This document shows positions 9,164 through 17,509 of a stretch of DNA of 62,472 nt, piece after piece (the stretch's first letter is position 1; each line of letters opens with the position of its first letter). The translations under genes were made by a program, and so were the position numbers. The stretch is from Desulfovibrionaceae bacterium (lineage in GTDB: Bacteria; Desulfobacterota; Desulfovibrionia; Desulfovibrionales; Desulfovibrionaceae): assembly GCA_015709315.1 (NCBI GenBank), contig JACCQI010000018.1, positions 1-62,472 on the forward strand, given 5' to 3'. Below the pieces are notes generated by a model that made no database searches, was not told where the DNA came from, and saw only the letters and a program-made list of their open reading frames with translations.

Positions 9164-10334
9164 AAAAAAGTGGCTGGCCTGCGGGGTCGGCCTGCTCTGG
9201 TTTTTGATCCTGCTCTGGCCCATGCTCGGCATCACGCCGGACGGGCTGGAGTTCGGCAACACCCTGAAGGTCTTCGGCTACGTGGCCGTGGCCGCGCTCA
9301 TCATCATGCTCTTCTACCAGGTCCAGCAGGCGGGCAGGCTGGAGGCCGCCGAAAGGCCGCTCAAGGCCGTGGGCGGGGCCATCCAGGCCGCTTATGAAAA
9401 GACCCCGACATGGATGGTTCTGGCCGTTGTCTTCGCGCTGGCCGTGATCTATCCGCTGCTGACCGGCCGCTACGCCCACGACGTGGCCATCCAGGTGTTG
9501 GTCTACGTCTGTCTCGGCCTGGGCCTGAACATCGTCATCGGCCTGGCCGGTCTGCTCGACCTGGGCTACATCGCCTTCTACGGCGTGGGCGCATACACCT
9601 ACGCGCTCATGAGCCTGCACTTCGGCCTGTCCTTCTGGCTGTGCCTGCCCGTATCCGCCTTTTTCGCGGCCATCGCGGGGTGCATCATCGGCTACCCGAC
9701 GCTGCGCATGCGCGGCGACTACCTGGCCATCGTCACCCTGGGCTTCGGCGAGATCGTGCGCATCATCCTGAACAACTGGATGGCGCTGACCAACGGCCCC
9801 AACGGCATCCTGTCCATCCCCCGGCCCGAGATCTTCGGCTATTCCTTCCGCTCCCTGTCGAGTATGTATTACGTGATCCTGGGCATCGCCATCGTCACCA
9901 TCATCTCGGTCTACCGGCTGAACTACTCGCGCATCGGCCGCGCCTGGGAGGCCATCCGCGAGGATGAGACCGCAGCCGAGCTCATGGGGGTCAACACCTT
10001 CCTGCTCAAGCTCCTGGCCTACGCCATGGGCGCGACCTTCGCCGGGTTCGCCGGGGCGTTCTTTGCCGCGCGCATGAAGTTCGTGGGTCCCGAGTCCTTC
10101 ACCTTCCTGGAGTCGGCCATGGTGCTGGCCATGGTCATCCTGGGCGGCATGGGGTCCATCCCCGGCGTCATCCTGGGCGTGCTCGCCCTGGTGGCCCTGC
10201 CCGAGGTGTTTCGCGAATTGGAGCTTTACCGCATGCTGGTCTTCGGCGGCGTCATGACGCTCATGATGCTGGTCAGGCCCGCGGGCATATGGCCCGCCAA
10301 GCGCGTGGGCAGGCGATCCGAGGAGGCGGAGTAG
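9141..10334 (+). CDS. livM: LivM, branched-chain amino acid ABC permease
   Basis: This 397-residue membrane protein has an N-terminal extension of about 90 residues with two extra hydrophobic segments, then the BPD_transp_2 core (GLGLNIVIGLAGLLDLGYIAFYGVGAY region onward, quoted here only as a landmark at about 130-156). E. coli LivM carries a similar extension. The cytoplasmic loop with the EAA-like REDETAAELMGVN contacts the ATPases. The start ATG 9141 lies inside the end of livH behind GGGAGAGA. livF follows four bases after the stop. Confidence 0.93.
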   Translation: MLTIRESKKKWLACGVGLLWFLILLWPMLGITPDGLEFGNTLKVFGYVAVAALIIMLFYQVQQAGRLEAAERPLKAVGGAIQAAYEKTPTWMVLAVVFALAVIYPLLTGRYAHDVAIQVLVYVCLGLGLNIVIGLAGLLDLGYIAFYGVGAYTYALMSLHFGLSFWLCLPVSAFFAAIAGCIIGYPTLRMRGDYLAIVTLGFGEIVRIILNNWMALTNGPNGILSIPRPEIFGYSFRSLSSMYYVILGIAIVTIISVYRLNYSRIGRAWEAIREDETAAELMGVNTFLLKLLAYAMGATFAGFAGAFFAARMKFVGPESFTFLESAMVLAMVILGGMGSIPGVILGVLALVALPEVFRELELYRMLVFGGVMTLMMLVRPAGIWPAKRVGRRSEEAE

Positions 10335-10338
10335 GGCC

Positions 10339-11061
10339 ATGGACGACAAAACCCCCATCCTCGAACTGAAGAACGTGGTGTCGGCCTACGGCCGCATCCA
10401 GGCGCTGAAGGGCATATCGCTCAAGGTCTATGACGGCGAAATCGTGTCCATCATCGGGGCCAACGGCGCGGGCAAGTCCACCACGCTGATGACCATCTGC
10501 AACATCGTCAAGGCCGTGTCGGGCGACATCCTGTACAAGGGCAAGCGCATCAACGGCGTGGGCAGCGACGTTCTGCCCGCCATGGGGCTGTGCCAGGTGC
10601 CCGAGGGCCGCCGCATCTTTCCGCGCCTGACGGTGCTGGAAAACCTCGACATGGGCGCGTTTTTCCGCACCGACGCCACCGGGGTGAAGGAGGACGTCGA
10701 GCGGGTGTTCGACCTCTTCCCCAAGCTGCGGGAGCGCAGCAGGCAGTTGGGCGGCACCCTGTCCGGGGGCGAGCAGCAGATGCTGGCCATGGCCCGGGCG
10801 CTGATGAGCCGCCCCAAGGTCCTGCTCCTGGACGAGCCGTCCATGGGGCTGGCCCCGCTTCTGGTCAAGCAGATCTTCGACATCGTCAAGGAAATCAATT
10901 CCCAGGGAGTGACCGTGGTGTTGGTCGAGCAGAATGCGAATCTCGCCTTGCAGGCGGCCCGGCGCGGGTATGTCCTCGAGACCGGCAACGTGGTCATGGA
11001 GGATGATGCGGCCAAGCTTTTGGCCAACCCGGATATTCGCAAGGCATATCTCGGCGAATAG
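10339..11061 (+). CDS. livF: LivF, branched-chain amino acid ABC transporter ATPase
   Basis: This 240-residue ATPase has Walker A GANGAGKST, signature LSGGEQQMLAMARAL, Walker B LLLDEPSMGLAP and ends with the short LivF tail (DIRKAYLGE). It pairs with LivG to power uptake. The ribosome site GGAGGCGGAG overlaps the end of livM. It is the last gene of the operon, with a strong terminator 57 bases after the stop. Confidence 0.94.
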   Translation: MDDKTPILELKNVVSAYGRIQALKGISLKVYDGEIVSIIGANGAGKSTTLMTICNIVKAVSGDILYKGKRINGVGSDVLPAMGLCQVPEGRRIFPRLTVLENLDMGAFFRTDATGVKEDVERVFDLFPKLRERSRQLGGTLSGGEQQMLAMARALMSRPKVLLLDEPSMGLAPLLVKQIFDIVKEINSQGVTVVLVEQNANLALQAARRGYVLETGNVVMEDDAAKLLANPDIRKAYLGE

Positions 11062-11117
11062 CGGCAGGACCCATGCCCGGCCAGCCCGGAACAGGCGTCG
11101 GCACCGCCGACGCCGGA

Positions 11118-11158
11118 GAGGAGCGCGAAGAATGTTCGCGCTCCTCGATTGTTTTTTC
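11118..11158 (+). terminator. Liv operon terminator
   Basis: A perfect 12-bp stem, GAGGAGCGCGAA (11118-11129) with TTCGCGCTCCTC (11135-11146), has a five-base loop and is followed by ATTGTTTTTT. Confidence 0.9.
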
Positions 11159-11267
11159 TGCCGCCGCCCCCGCCGGGAGTATCGAAAAACACGTCCCCCT
11201 GCTCTGGCACCAAACTTGAAAACCGAACCTATTGGAAATATATTCCCCACAACCGCAAGGATGCGAC

Positions 11268-12626
11268 GTGAAGACGAAATACCTGATCATCGGCGCCGGC
11301 CCCACCGGCCTGGGCGCGGCACACCGGCTGACGGAGCTGGGAGAAAACGACTTTCTGGTGCTCGAACGCAACGGACACCCCGGCGGTCTGGCCGCCAGCT
11401 TCACCGACGACAACGGGTTCACCTGGGACATCGGCGGGCACGTGGTCTTCTCCCACTACGCCTACTTCGACGCCCTCGTGGACTCCCTGCTCGGCCACGA
11501 CTGCCTGGAGCACCAGCGCGAATCCTGGGTCCGCTCCAACGGGACCTGGGTGCCCTACCCGTTCCAGAACAACATCCGCCACCTGCCCCCGGAAGCCCGC
11601 TGGGACTGCGTCCGGGGGCTGCTGCCCGGCCACCGGCCCGAGACCGCGCCCGCCAACTTCGCCCAGTGGATCGACCACGTCTTCGGCGAGGGCATCGGCC
11701 GCCACTTCATGCATCCGTACAACTTCAAGGTCTGGGCCACCCCGCCGGAGCTGATGCAGTTCGAGTGGATCGGCGAGCGGGTGTCGGTGGTGGACCTGAA
11801 AAAGGTGCTCAAAAACGTCATCCTGGACCGGGACGACGTGGCCTGGGGACCGAACAACACCTTCCGGTTCCCGCTTGCGGGCGGGACCGGCGAAATCTTC
11901 CGCCGCCTGGCCGACCGGGTGGCCGACCGCATCCGGTACGGCCAGGCCGTGGCCGGGGTGGACGCGGAGGCGAAGACCGTGACCACGGCCCAGGGACTGA
12001 CCGTGGAGTTCGACGCGCTGCTCAACACCGCGCCCTTGGACATCCTGGCCGGGCAATGGCTGGCTCAAAGAGACGACGCCCTGGTGGAAGCCGCCGACAG
12101 GCTGACCCACAACTCGGTGTACGTGGCCGGGGTGGGCCTGGACGCCGAAAGGGACGCGGCCGACTCGCGCTGCTGGATGTACTACCCCGAGTCCGACTCG
12201 CCGTTCTACCGGGTGACCAATTTCCACCACTACTCGCCCAACAACGTGGCCCGGCCGGGCGAGCAGTTCGCCTTCATGTGCGAGACCTCGTTCTCAAACC
12301 ACAAGCCGGAAAAGGTGGAGGAACTGATGGACCGGACCATACGGGGTCTGGTAAACACCTCCATGTTGAACGCGGACAGGGTGGACGGCATCCTGACCAA
12401 GTGGGAAATCGCCGTGGACTACGGCTATCCCGTTCCCTGCCTCGAGCGCGACGGCGCGTTAAAGGCCATCCAGCCCCGGCTGGAGGCCATGGGCATCTAT
12501 TCGCGCGGCCGCTTCGGCGGCTGGAAGTACGAGGTGTCCAACATGGACCATTCGGTCATGCAGGGTGTGGAATGGGCCGGTCGCATGGTCGGCGGCACAC
12601 CGGAAAAGACCTATACACTGGATTGA
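11268..12626 (+). CDS. FAD-dependent oxidoreductase (amine oxidase / UDP-galactopyranose mutase-like fold)
   Basis: This 452-residue protein has an N-terminal dinucleotide motif IIGAGPTGLGAAHRL followed by a GGLAAS motif, as in NAD_binding_8/amine-oxidase flavoproteins; GGHVVFSHYAYFD resembles the UDP-galactopyranose mutase and protoporphyrinogen-oxidase-like group. The substrate is not clear. Given the window, a role in sugar-nucleotide or isoprenoid/tetrapyrrole oxidation is conceivable but is inference. The start is GTG 11268 behind AAGGA; an in-frame ATG at 11232 lacks a ribosome site. It is followed after eight bases by an Xaa-Pro peptidase gene. Confidence 0.78.
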   Translation: MKTKYLIIGAGPTGLGAAHRLTELGENDFLVLERNGHPGGLAASFTDDNGFTWDIGGHVVFSHYAYFDALVDSLLGHDCLEHQRESWVRSNGTWVPYPFQNNIRHLPPEARWDCVRGLLPGHRPETAPANFAQWIDHVFGEGIGRHFMHPYNFKVWATPPELMQFEWIGERVSVVDLKKVLKNVILDRDDVAWGPNNTFRFPLAGGTGEIFRRLADRVADRIRYGQAVAGVDAEAKTVTTAQGLTVEFDALLNTAPLDILAGQWLAQRDDALVEAADRLTHNSVYVAGVGLDAERDAADSRCWMYYPESDSPFYRVTNFHHYSPNNVARPGEQFAFMCETSFSNHKPEKVEELMDRTIRGLVNTSMLNADRVDGILTKWEIAVDYGYPVPCLERDGALKAIQPRLEAMGIYSRGRFGGWKYEVSNMDHSVMQGVEWAGRMVGGTPEKTYTLD

Positions 12627-12634
12627 AATCTCAA

Positions 12635-13702
12635 ATGAATACCGCAAGCTTCGAGAAGCGCCGCGAGGCGCTCAAGCGTGAGATGAAGGCCCGCGGGCTG
12701 CCCGCCATGCTCGTGTCGCTGGCCGCCAACCGTTTCTACCTGTCCGGGTTCGAGCTGCACGACGCCCAGTGCAACGAATCCTCGGGCTGGGTGGTGGTCA
12801 CCCCCGACGACGATTATCTTTTCACCGATCCCCGCTACGTGGACGCCGCCCGCCAGGTCTGGCCGGACGAAAACATCTGCGTGTACGCGGCCCGGAAGCA
12901 CGAGGAGGTGTGCAGCTTCCTCAAGGGCCGGGGCGTGACCGCCATGGGTTTCGAGCCCAAGGCGCTGCACCTGTTCGACTACGACAAGCTCACCGAGTAC
13001 GTTGACCTGACCCCCACGGAGAACATCGTGGAGGCCCTGCGGATCATCAAGGACGAGGACGAGATCCGGCGCATGGAAGAATCCATGCGGATCAACCACG
13101 AATTGTTCGATTACATCGAAGGCGAACTGATCCCCGGCCGCACCGAGCGCGAAATCTCCTGGCTGGTGGAGAAGTTCTACCGCGAGCACGGGGCCAGGGA
13201 ACTGGCCTTTTCCACCATCGTGGGCGTCGGCCCCAACGCGGCCCTGCCCCACGCCATCCCCGGCGACACCAAGGTGCGTGAAAACGACATGGTGCTCATC
13301 GACAGCGGCTGCCGGTACATGGACTACAACTCCGACCAGACCCGCACCTTCTGGGTGGGCGGCGAGCCGTCGGACCGCTTCAAGAAGACCATGGACCAGG
13401 TGCGGGCCGCGCAACAGGCGGCCATCGACATCATCCGTCCGGGCCTGACCTGCCAGGAAGCGTACCGGGCCGCCTACGCCGTGTTCGAGAAGGACGGCGT
13501 GGAGGCCATGTTCACCCACGGCCTGGGCCACGGCGTGGGCCTCGAGACCCACGAACCGCCGAGCCTGTCCCGCGCGGCCCAGGGCGAACTCGCGCCCGGC
13601 ATGGTCGTGACCGTGGAACCCGGCCTGTACGACACCGAGTGGGGCGGCATCCGCTGGGAATACGAAGTCCTGGTCACCGAGGACGGCTGCCGCGTGCTCT
13701 AG
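12635..13702 (+). CDS. M24 family Xaa-Pro aminopeptidase
   Basis: The protein has 355 residues: an N-terminal creatinase-type domain (about 1-130) and a C-terminal pita-bread metallopeptidase. The five metal ligands are visible as the two Asp of IDSGCRYMDYNSDQT, the His of HGLGHGVGLETHE and the two Glu of VTVEPG and RWEYEVLV. It should release N-terminal residues before proline, using two Mn or Co ions in the cytoplasm. The start ATG has only a weak ribosome site, so coupling to the upstream FAD gene is likely. A terminator follows 24 bases after the stop. Confidence 0.92.
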   Translation: MNTASFEKRREALKREMKARGLPAMLVSLAANRFYLSGFELHDAQCNESSGWVVVTPDDDYLFTDPRYVDAARQVWPDENICVYAARKHEEVCSFLKGRGVTAMGFEPKALHLFDYDKLTEYVDLTPTENIVEALRIIKDEDEIRRMEESMRINHELFDYIEGELIPGRTEREISWLVEKFYREHGARELAFSTIVGVGPNAALPHAIPGDTKVRENDMVLIDSGCRYMDYNSDQTRTFWVGGEPSDRFKKTMDQVRAAQQAAIDIIRPGLTCQEAYRAAYAVFEKDGVEAMFTHGLGHGVGLETHEPPSLSRAAQGELAPGMVVTVEPGLYDTEWGGIRWEYEVLVTEDGCRVL

Positions 13703-13726
13703 AAGCATCCCGAATCAAAACAAACA

Positions 13727-13767
13727 GGGCGCGCCGTGCTGCATGCACGGCGCGCCCTTTCCTTTTG
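13727..13767 (+). terminator. Terminator after the Xaa-Pro peptidase gene
   Basis: A perfect 13-bp stem, GGGCGCGCCGTGC (13727-13739) with GCACGGCGCGCCC (13745-13757), has a five-base loop and a TTTCCTTTT tail. Confidence 0.88.
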
Positions 13768-13877
13768 ACGGCCAACACCCCGCACACGCAATACGGGCCT
13801 TGACCGGCGGGCCACGCTTTGACATCATTTTGAATGACGAAATGAAAACTTTCCGCAACGCCGTCCGGGGGTGGACC

Positions 13878-14126
13878 ATGAGCAAGAAAGTACGTAGCGT
13901 CCGCGTGCCAAAAGAACTGGAAACGCTCGACCTGTCGGGCATGATCCGCGAATGCGAAAAGCACCTGCGCGACCTGGAGTCCGCCACCCTGCTCAAGAAG
14001 CAGGGCAGCGCCGAGGCCGCCGACGCCCTCATCAAGACGCGCCAGGCAGACCTTGGCCGCAAGATCGGCAAGCTGGTCTGGGAAGCGCGCGTCCAATACG
14101 GAAAGACCAAGGGAGATCATCAATGA
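13878..14126 (+). CDS. Small hypothetical protein upstream of the thioesterase
   Basis: This is an 82-residue basic, largely helical protein (KELETLDLSGMIRECEKHL, then KTRQADLGRKIGKL). ATG 13878 follows GGGGGTGG at a suitable distance; an upstream ATG at 13842 is less likely. It overlaps the thioesterase gene by four bases (ATGA), so the two are translationally coupled. GC-rich third positions support a real gene. I recognise no family and see no membrane segment or metal motif. Confidence 0.7.
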   Translation: MSKKVRSVRVPKELETLDLSGMIRECEKHLRDLESATLLKKQGSAEAADALIKTRQADLGRKIGKLVWEARVQYGKTKGDHQ

Positions 14127-14596
14127 ATCCGAAATCCGCAGCCGAATCCGAAGTGATAATGACCCACCTCGTGATGCCCCAGGACGCCAATCCCGCGGGC
14201 AACCTGCACGGCGGGGTCATCCTCCGGCATATCGACACCGCAGGCGGCGTGGTGGCCAAGAAGCACTCGCGCACCAACGTGGTCACCGTGTCCATCGACC
14301 GCATGGCCTTCAAGCAGCCAGCCTACATGGGCGAGCTGCTGACCTTCAAGGCAAGCCTCAACATGGTGGGCACGTCCAGCATGGAAATCGGCGTGCGCGT
14401 GGAAGCGGAAAACCTCCGCACCGGCGAAGTGCGCCACACCAACTCCGCCTACCTGACCTACGTGGCCCTCGACGAAAACGGCAAACCCACGCCCGTGCCC
14501 CCGCTCAAGCTCGAAACCGAAACCGCCAAACGGCGACACAAGGAAGCCGAGCTGCGTCGGCAAATGCGAAAAAGAGAACTCGAACTGGAAAAATAG
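14123..14596 (+). CDS. Acyl-CoA thioesterase, hotdog fold (YciA/BACH type)
   Basis: This 157-residue single-hotdog protein has the family pattern MPQDANPAGNLHGGVILRHID, with the catalytic Asp in IDTAGG and the HGG turn. It is followed by the conserved VSIDRMAFKQPAYMGELL strand and a charged C-terminal helix (RRHKEAELRRQMRKR). It should hydrolyse short- to medium-chain acyl-CoA esters in the cytoplasm. It is coupled to the preceding small gene by an ATGA overlap. Confidence 0.9.
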   Translation: MNPKSAAESEVIMTHLVMPQDANPAGNLHGGVILRHIDTAGGVVAKKHSRTNVVTVSIDRMAFKQPAYMGELLTFKASLNMVGTSSMEIGVRVEAENLRTGEVRHTNSAYLTYVALDENGKPTPVPPLKLETETAKRRHKEAELRRQMRKRELELEK

Positions 14597-14726
14597 GGAC
14601 ACCTCGCCGGTGGGGCGTCTCCGACGGGCAGGGCGCTGCCCTGCACCCGCCAGGGAGCAAGGCCCCCTGGACCCCCAGCGCGCCTTCGGCGTGGGACGTG
14701 CGGCTGCCGCACTGCGTGCCGGTGTG

Positions 14727-14801
14727 CGATTCGGGCCTGAAAAAAGAATTGAAGACGTGCCTAGTTCCAAACTGGGCACGTCTTTTTTCAGTCCCGAATC
14801 G
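14727..14801 (+). terminator. Compound hairpin / terminator
   Basis: Outer arms CGATTCGGG (14727-14735) and CCCGAATCG (14793-14801) enclose CTGAAAAAAGA/TCTTTTTTCAG and an inner stem AAGACGTGCC/GGGCACGTCT. On the plus strand the inner stem is followed by six T, so it can terminate transcription from the thioesterase unit; the outer arms extend it to a 75-base structure. Confidence 0.65.
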
Positions 14802-14927
14802 CGGGTTAGGGTTGTTTGGATTCGGCCGAACGCGAACCGCCCAACTTTTCCCCACAACAAAGTCCTAAACGCCACCACACCGGAAGTTTCGATGACCGCC
14901 CAGCCGGACCGTGTGGCGTGGGCAACC

Positions 14928-14996
14928 GTCCCGAAGAGTTCGCGCGGGGCAGCTCGCTTACGCTGTCGGAGATGTCCCGCGCGAACTCTTCGGGAC
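14928..14996. repeat. Perfect 21-bp inverted repeat
   Basis: The 21-base arm at 14928-14948 is the exact reverse complement of 14976-14996, with 27 bases between. The arms contain GAAGAGTTCGCGCGGG. No T run follows on either strand, so it is not a standard terminator. Confidence 0.85.
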
Positions 14997-15151
14997 ATTC
15001 TTCATCCCCCCCCCGCCTCGCCAAACCGCGCCCGCACGCCCCTCGCCGAAGGCGACCCAAAAAGCTTTGGAGGGTCCAGGGAACCTTTCCCGAAAGGTCC
15101 CCTGGTCGCGCCGAAGGCGGCCCCCGCGGCAAGCGGCCGCCGGAGGCTTCC

Positions 15152-16003
15152 CTACTTCCGGGACCTCAGGGAACCGATATAAATACCTGACAGCGCGGCG
15201 GCCACGCCGGAGAGTTCCAGCCAATTCAATGGCTTGGCGAAAAGAAGAATATCCCAGACGTAGGACAGCACGGGTTGCAGAAGCAGTATCAGCCCGGTGG
15301 CGGCCCCGCTCACGCACTGCATGCCGCGCGCGATGAGAAAGCAGCCCACGGCGTGGCAGAAGAGCGCCAGGGCGGAGATGGCGGCCAGGGACTTGAGCGA
15401 CGGGATGATAAAGGACTCCCCCTGGGCCAGGGCCAGGGAGCCGAGAATCGCGCCGGTGATCACGGCCACGGTGGCCGCGATGACCAGGGGGTCGGCCCGG
15501 ACCTCGGCCAGGGAGTATTTCAGGCTGAACAGATAGAGGGCGTAAAACAGGGCTGTGAGCAACCCGAAAAACACGCCCAGTTGGAAGTCGGCGGAAAAGG
15601 TGTGCCACTCCACGCCGACCATGAGATACAGCCCGGCCAGGGCCAGGGGGATGGCCAGGACCTGGATGGGCGCGAGCCGCTCCTTGAGCAGAAACACGGA
15701 CAGCAGCGTCAGGGGAATAACCTGGAAATTACCGAGCATGGTGGCCATGCCCGGCCCGACATAGCCGATGCACCGATGCCAGAAGAAGAAATCCCCGGCA
15801 TAGAACAGGCCGCCCACCAGCCCCCACTTGAGGATGCGCCGGGTGATCAGGTTGAGCCGCCCGCACCAGGCCAGCACGGCCATCATGGCCAGCCCGCCGC
15901 CCATGAGCCGGTAGAACCCGGCCACGTCCGGCGGCAGCCCGGCCAACACGATCATGACCGAGGAAAAGCTGATCAGCACCGCGCCCAGCATCAGGGCGAT
16001 CAT
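15152..16003 (-). CDS. EamA/DMT-family transporter
   Basis: This 283-residue integral membrane protein has about ten helices arranged as two EamA repeats, beginning IALMLGAVLISFSSVMIVL. Family members export metabolites or import nucleotide/amino-acid-like solutes; the substrate cannot be read from sequence. ATG 16003 overlaps the stop of sfsA by four bases (ATGA), so it is the second gene of a coupled pair. A frame that extends 23 codons upstream lies inside sfsA and was not used. Confidence 0.87.
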   Translation of the reverse strand: MIALMLGAVLISFSSVMIVLAGLPPDVAGFYRLMGGGLAMMAVLAWCGRLNLITRRILKWGLVGGLFYAGDFFFWHRCIGYVGPGMATMLGNFQVIPLTLLSVFLLKERLAPIQVLAIPLALAGLYLMVGVEWHTFSADFQLGVFFGLLTALFYALYLFSLKYSLAEVRADPLVIAATVAVITGAILGSLALAQGESFIIPSLKSLAAISALALFCHAVGCFLIARGMQCVSGAATGLILLLQPVLSYVWDILLFAKPLNWLELSGVAAALSGIYIGSLRSRK

Positions 16004-16728
16004 GGCCGCACCACCGAAAGTCTTTGTCCGAGCGTGATGCCCGACTCGTTTACGTCCGCCACATAGGGCCATGCCTCCACCCCGCGCTCAAGCGCCTGGT
16101 AGAACAGCTCGGCATAGACGGGATCAATGAAATCCGCCGGGCCGAAACACTGCCCGTCGGGCCGCTGGACCAGGAAGAACAGGGCCACGCGCGCGCCCTG
16201 CCCGGCCAGGGCCATCAGCTCGCGCAGATGCTTTTGTCCCCGCTCGGTGACGGCGTCCGGGAAGCGGGCCACGTCGTCCTCCACCAGGGTCACGTTCTTG
16301 CATTCCACCCACAGATCGCCCCGGTCCCCGGACAGGTGCGCGTCCAACCGGCTGTGACCGACCTTGGCCTCCTTCTTGAAGTGGGCGTACCCGTCCATTT
16401 CCTGCATGGCCCCGGCCTTCCAGGCGGCGTGCAGCATGCGGTTGGGCGTCAGCGTGTTCACCCCGACCATGGCCCCGGCAGACTCCAGCCCCTCCAGGGT
16501 GTACTTGAGCTTGCGGGCCGGGTTGGCGGCGGGTGAGAGCAGCGCGGCCGCGCCCGGCCGGAGCAGGCCGAGCATGGACCCGGTGTTGTTGGTGTGGGCC
16601 TCGAGCACAGTCCCGGCATCCGGCCCGTCAAGGGCCTCGGCCCGAACCGTGAACCGCTTTATCCGGCGGATGAAGGCCGCCCTCCGGCAGGGGGCGTGAA
16701 AAGGCATATGGCAGGACGGTCTGGGCAC
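16000..16728 (-). CDS. sfsA: SfsA family DNA/RNA nuclease-like protein
   Basis: This 242-residue protein shows SfsA landmarks: RFTVRAEAL (OB-like N-terminal part), AHTNNTGSM, VGVNTLTPN, DAHLSGDRGDLWVECKNVTL (PD-(D/E)XK-like core with D..E.K) and QRPDGQCFGPADFIDPVY. SfsA was first named for sugar fermentation stimulation and is now regarded as a nucleic-acid-binding nuclease-type protein. The start is GTG, preceded by AAAGGAG. The DMT gene follows with a four-base overlap. Confidence 0.92.
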   Translation of the reverse strand: MPRPSCHMPFHAPCRRAAFIRRIKRFTVRAEALDGPDAGTVLEAHTNNTGSMLGLLRPGAAALLSPAANPARKLKYTLEGLESAGAMVGVNTLTPNRMLHAAWKAGAMQEMDGYAHFKKEAKVGHSRLDAHLSGDRGDLWVECKNVTLVEDDVARFPDAVTERGQKHLRELMALAGQGARVALFFLVQRPDGQCFGPADFIDPVYAELFYQALERGVEAWPYVADVNESGITLGQRLSVVRP

Positions 16729-16773
16729 GGGGTCTCCTTTGAGGTTCCCACCCTCTAGGCCATCCGGCCGGGT

Positions 16774-17385
16774 TTATCCAGTAAAATCGGTCCGGCCGCG
16801 CAGCCGCTCGATCAGCTCCACAATGGCCCGGCCCTCGCCCTCGTACACGGCCCGGTCGGATTCCGGCGTGGGCGCGAGCGGTTCGGGCCAGACGCCGGAC
16901 TGCGGCTCCGGCCCCTTGCGGGCCTCCATGCTGGGGTCCGTGTCGGCCATGGCCGGGGTGGCGCGGACGTCCACCGCCGATACCGGGGCGCTGAACTCAA
17001 TGGCGATGTTGTTGGGGTCAAAGGCGTAGATGGAATGGATGAACCCGTGGTCCACCACCTCGGAGCACCACTGGTCCGCGGCTTCGAGCCGGTCCTTGAT
17101 CTCCCACAGGTCGTCGTCCGAGGCCACCTCGAAGGATACATGGTCAAAGGCGAACGGCCCCTTGACCGGAAAGCCGTGGTCCTTCTCGGCCAGCGGCTCG
17201 ACGCCGGGCCACTCGAAAAAGGCGATCATGTCGTGGCCCGTGATCTCGAAGAAGTAATGGCGGTATCCGGGGTGGCCCAGGCCGACCACCAGCCGCATGC
17301 CGAGCAGGTCGCGCCAGAAGCGGACGGTGGCGTCCATGTCGCCGGTGGCTATGGCCAGGTGGTTGATGCCGGTGTATCGGGCCAT
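16774..17385 (-). CDS. VOC (glyoxalase/bleomycin resistance) family protein
   Basis: The protein has 203 residues. The N-terminal ~130 residues form one VOC module (INHLAIATGDMDATVRFWRD, then HYFFEITG and AFDPNNIAIEFSAP), giving His and Glu metal ligands as in glyoxalase-type enzymes. The remaining ~70 residues are a charged tail with no clear domain, unusual for a single VOC module. Substrate unknown. The ATG follows AAGGAATTCCC. It lies 45 bases upstream of sfsA and may be cotranscribed with it. Confidence 0.85.
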   Translation of the reverse strand: MARYTGINHLAIATGDMDATVRFWRDLLGMRLVVGLGHPGYRHYFFEITGHDMIAFFEWPGVEPLAEKDHGFPVKGPFAFDHVSFEVASDDDLWEIKDRLEAADQWCSEVVDHGFIHSIYAFDPNNIAIEFSAPVSAVDVRATPAMADTDPSMEARKGPEPQSGVWPEPLAPTPESDRAVYEGEGRAIVELIERLRGRTDFTG

Positions 17386-17509
17386 GGGAATTCCTTGGTT
17401 GCGGGGTTGAGTCCGAGCGTACCATGGCGAAAGGCTGAAAGGAAGAAGGCGGGACGGCCGAAAGCTCCCCTTTACAAAGTCGCGCAAATGCGCTCAGAAT
17501 GGCTGCCGT

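Larger units (their letters stand above)
14597..15151. repeat. Repeat-rich non-coding region
   Basis: These 555 bases lie between convergent genes and contain no convincing reading frame. They hold two long inverted repeats (14727-14801 and 14928-14996, listed separately) and, at 15056-15148, a copy of a dispersed element ending GCCGCCGGAGGC. GC-rich fragments around 14610-14700 (CCCTGCACCCGCCAGGG, GGCCCCCTGGACCCCC) look like a further degraded repeat. Confidence 0.7.
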
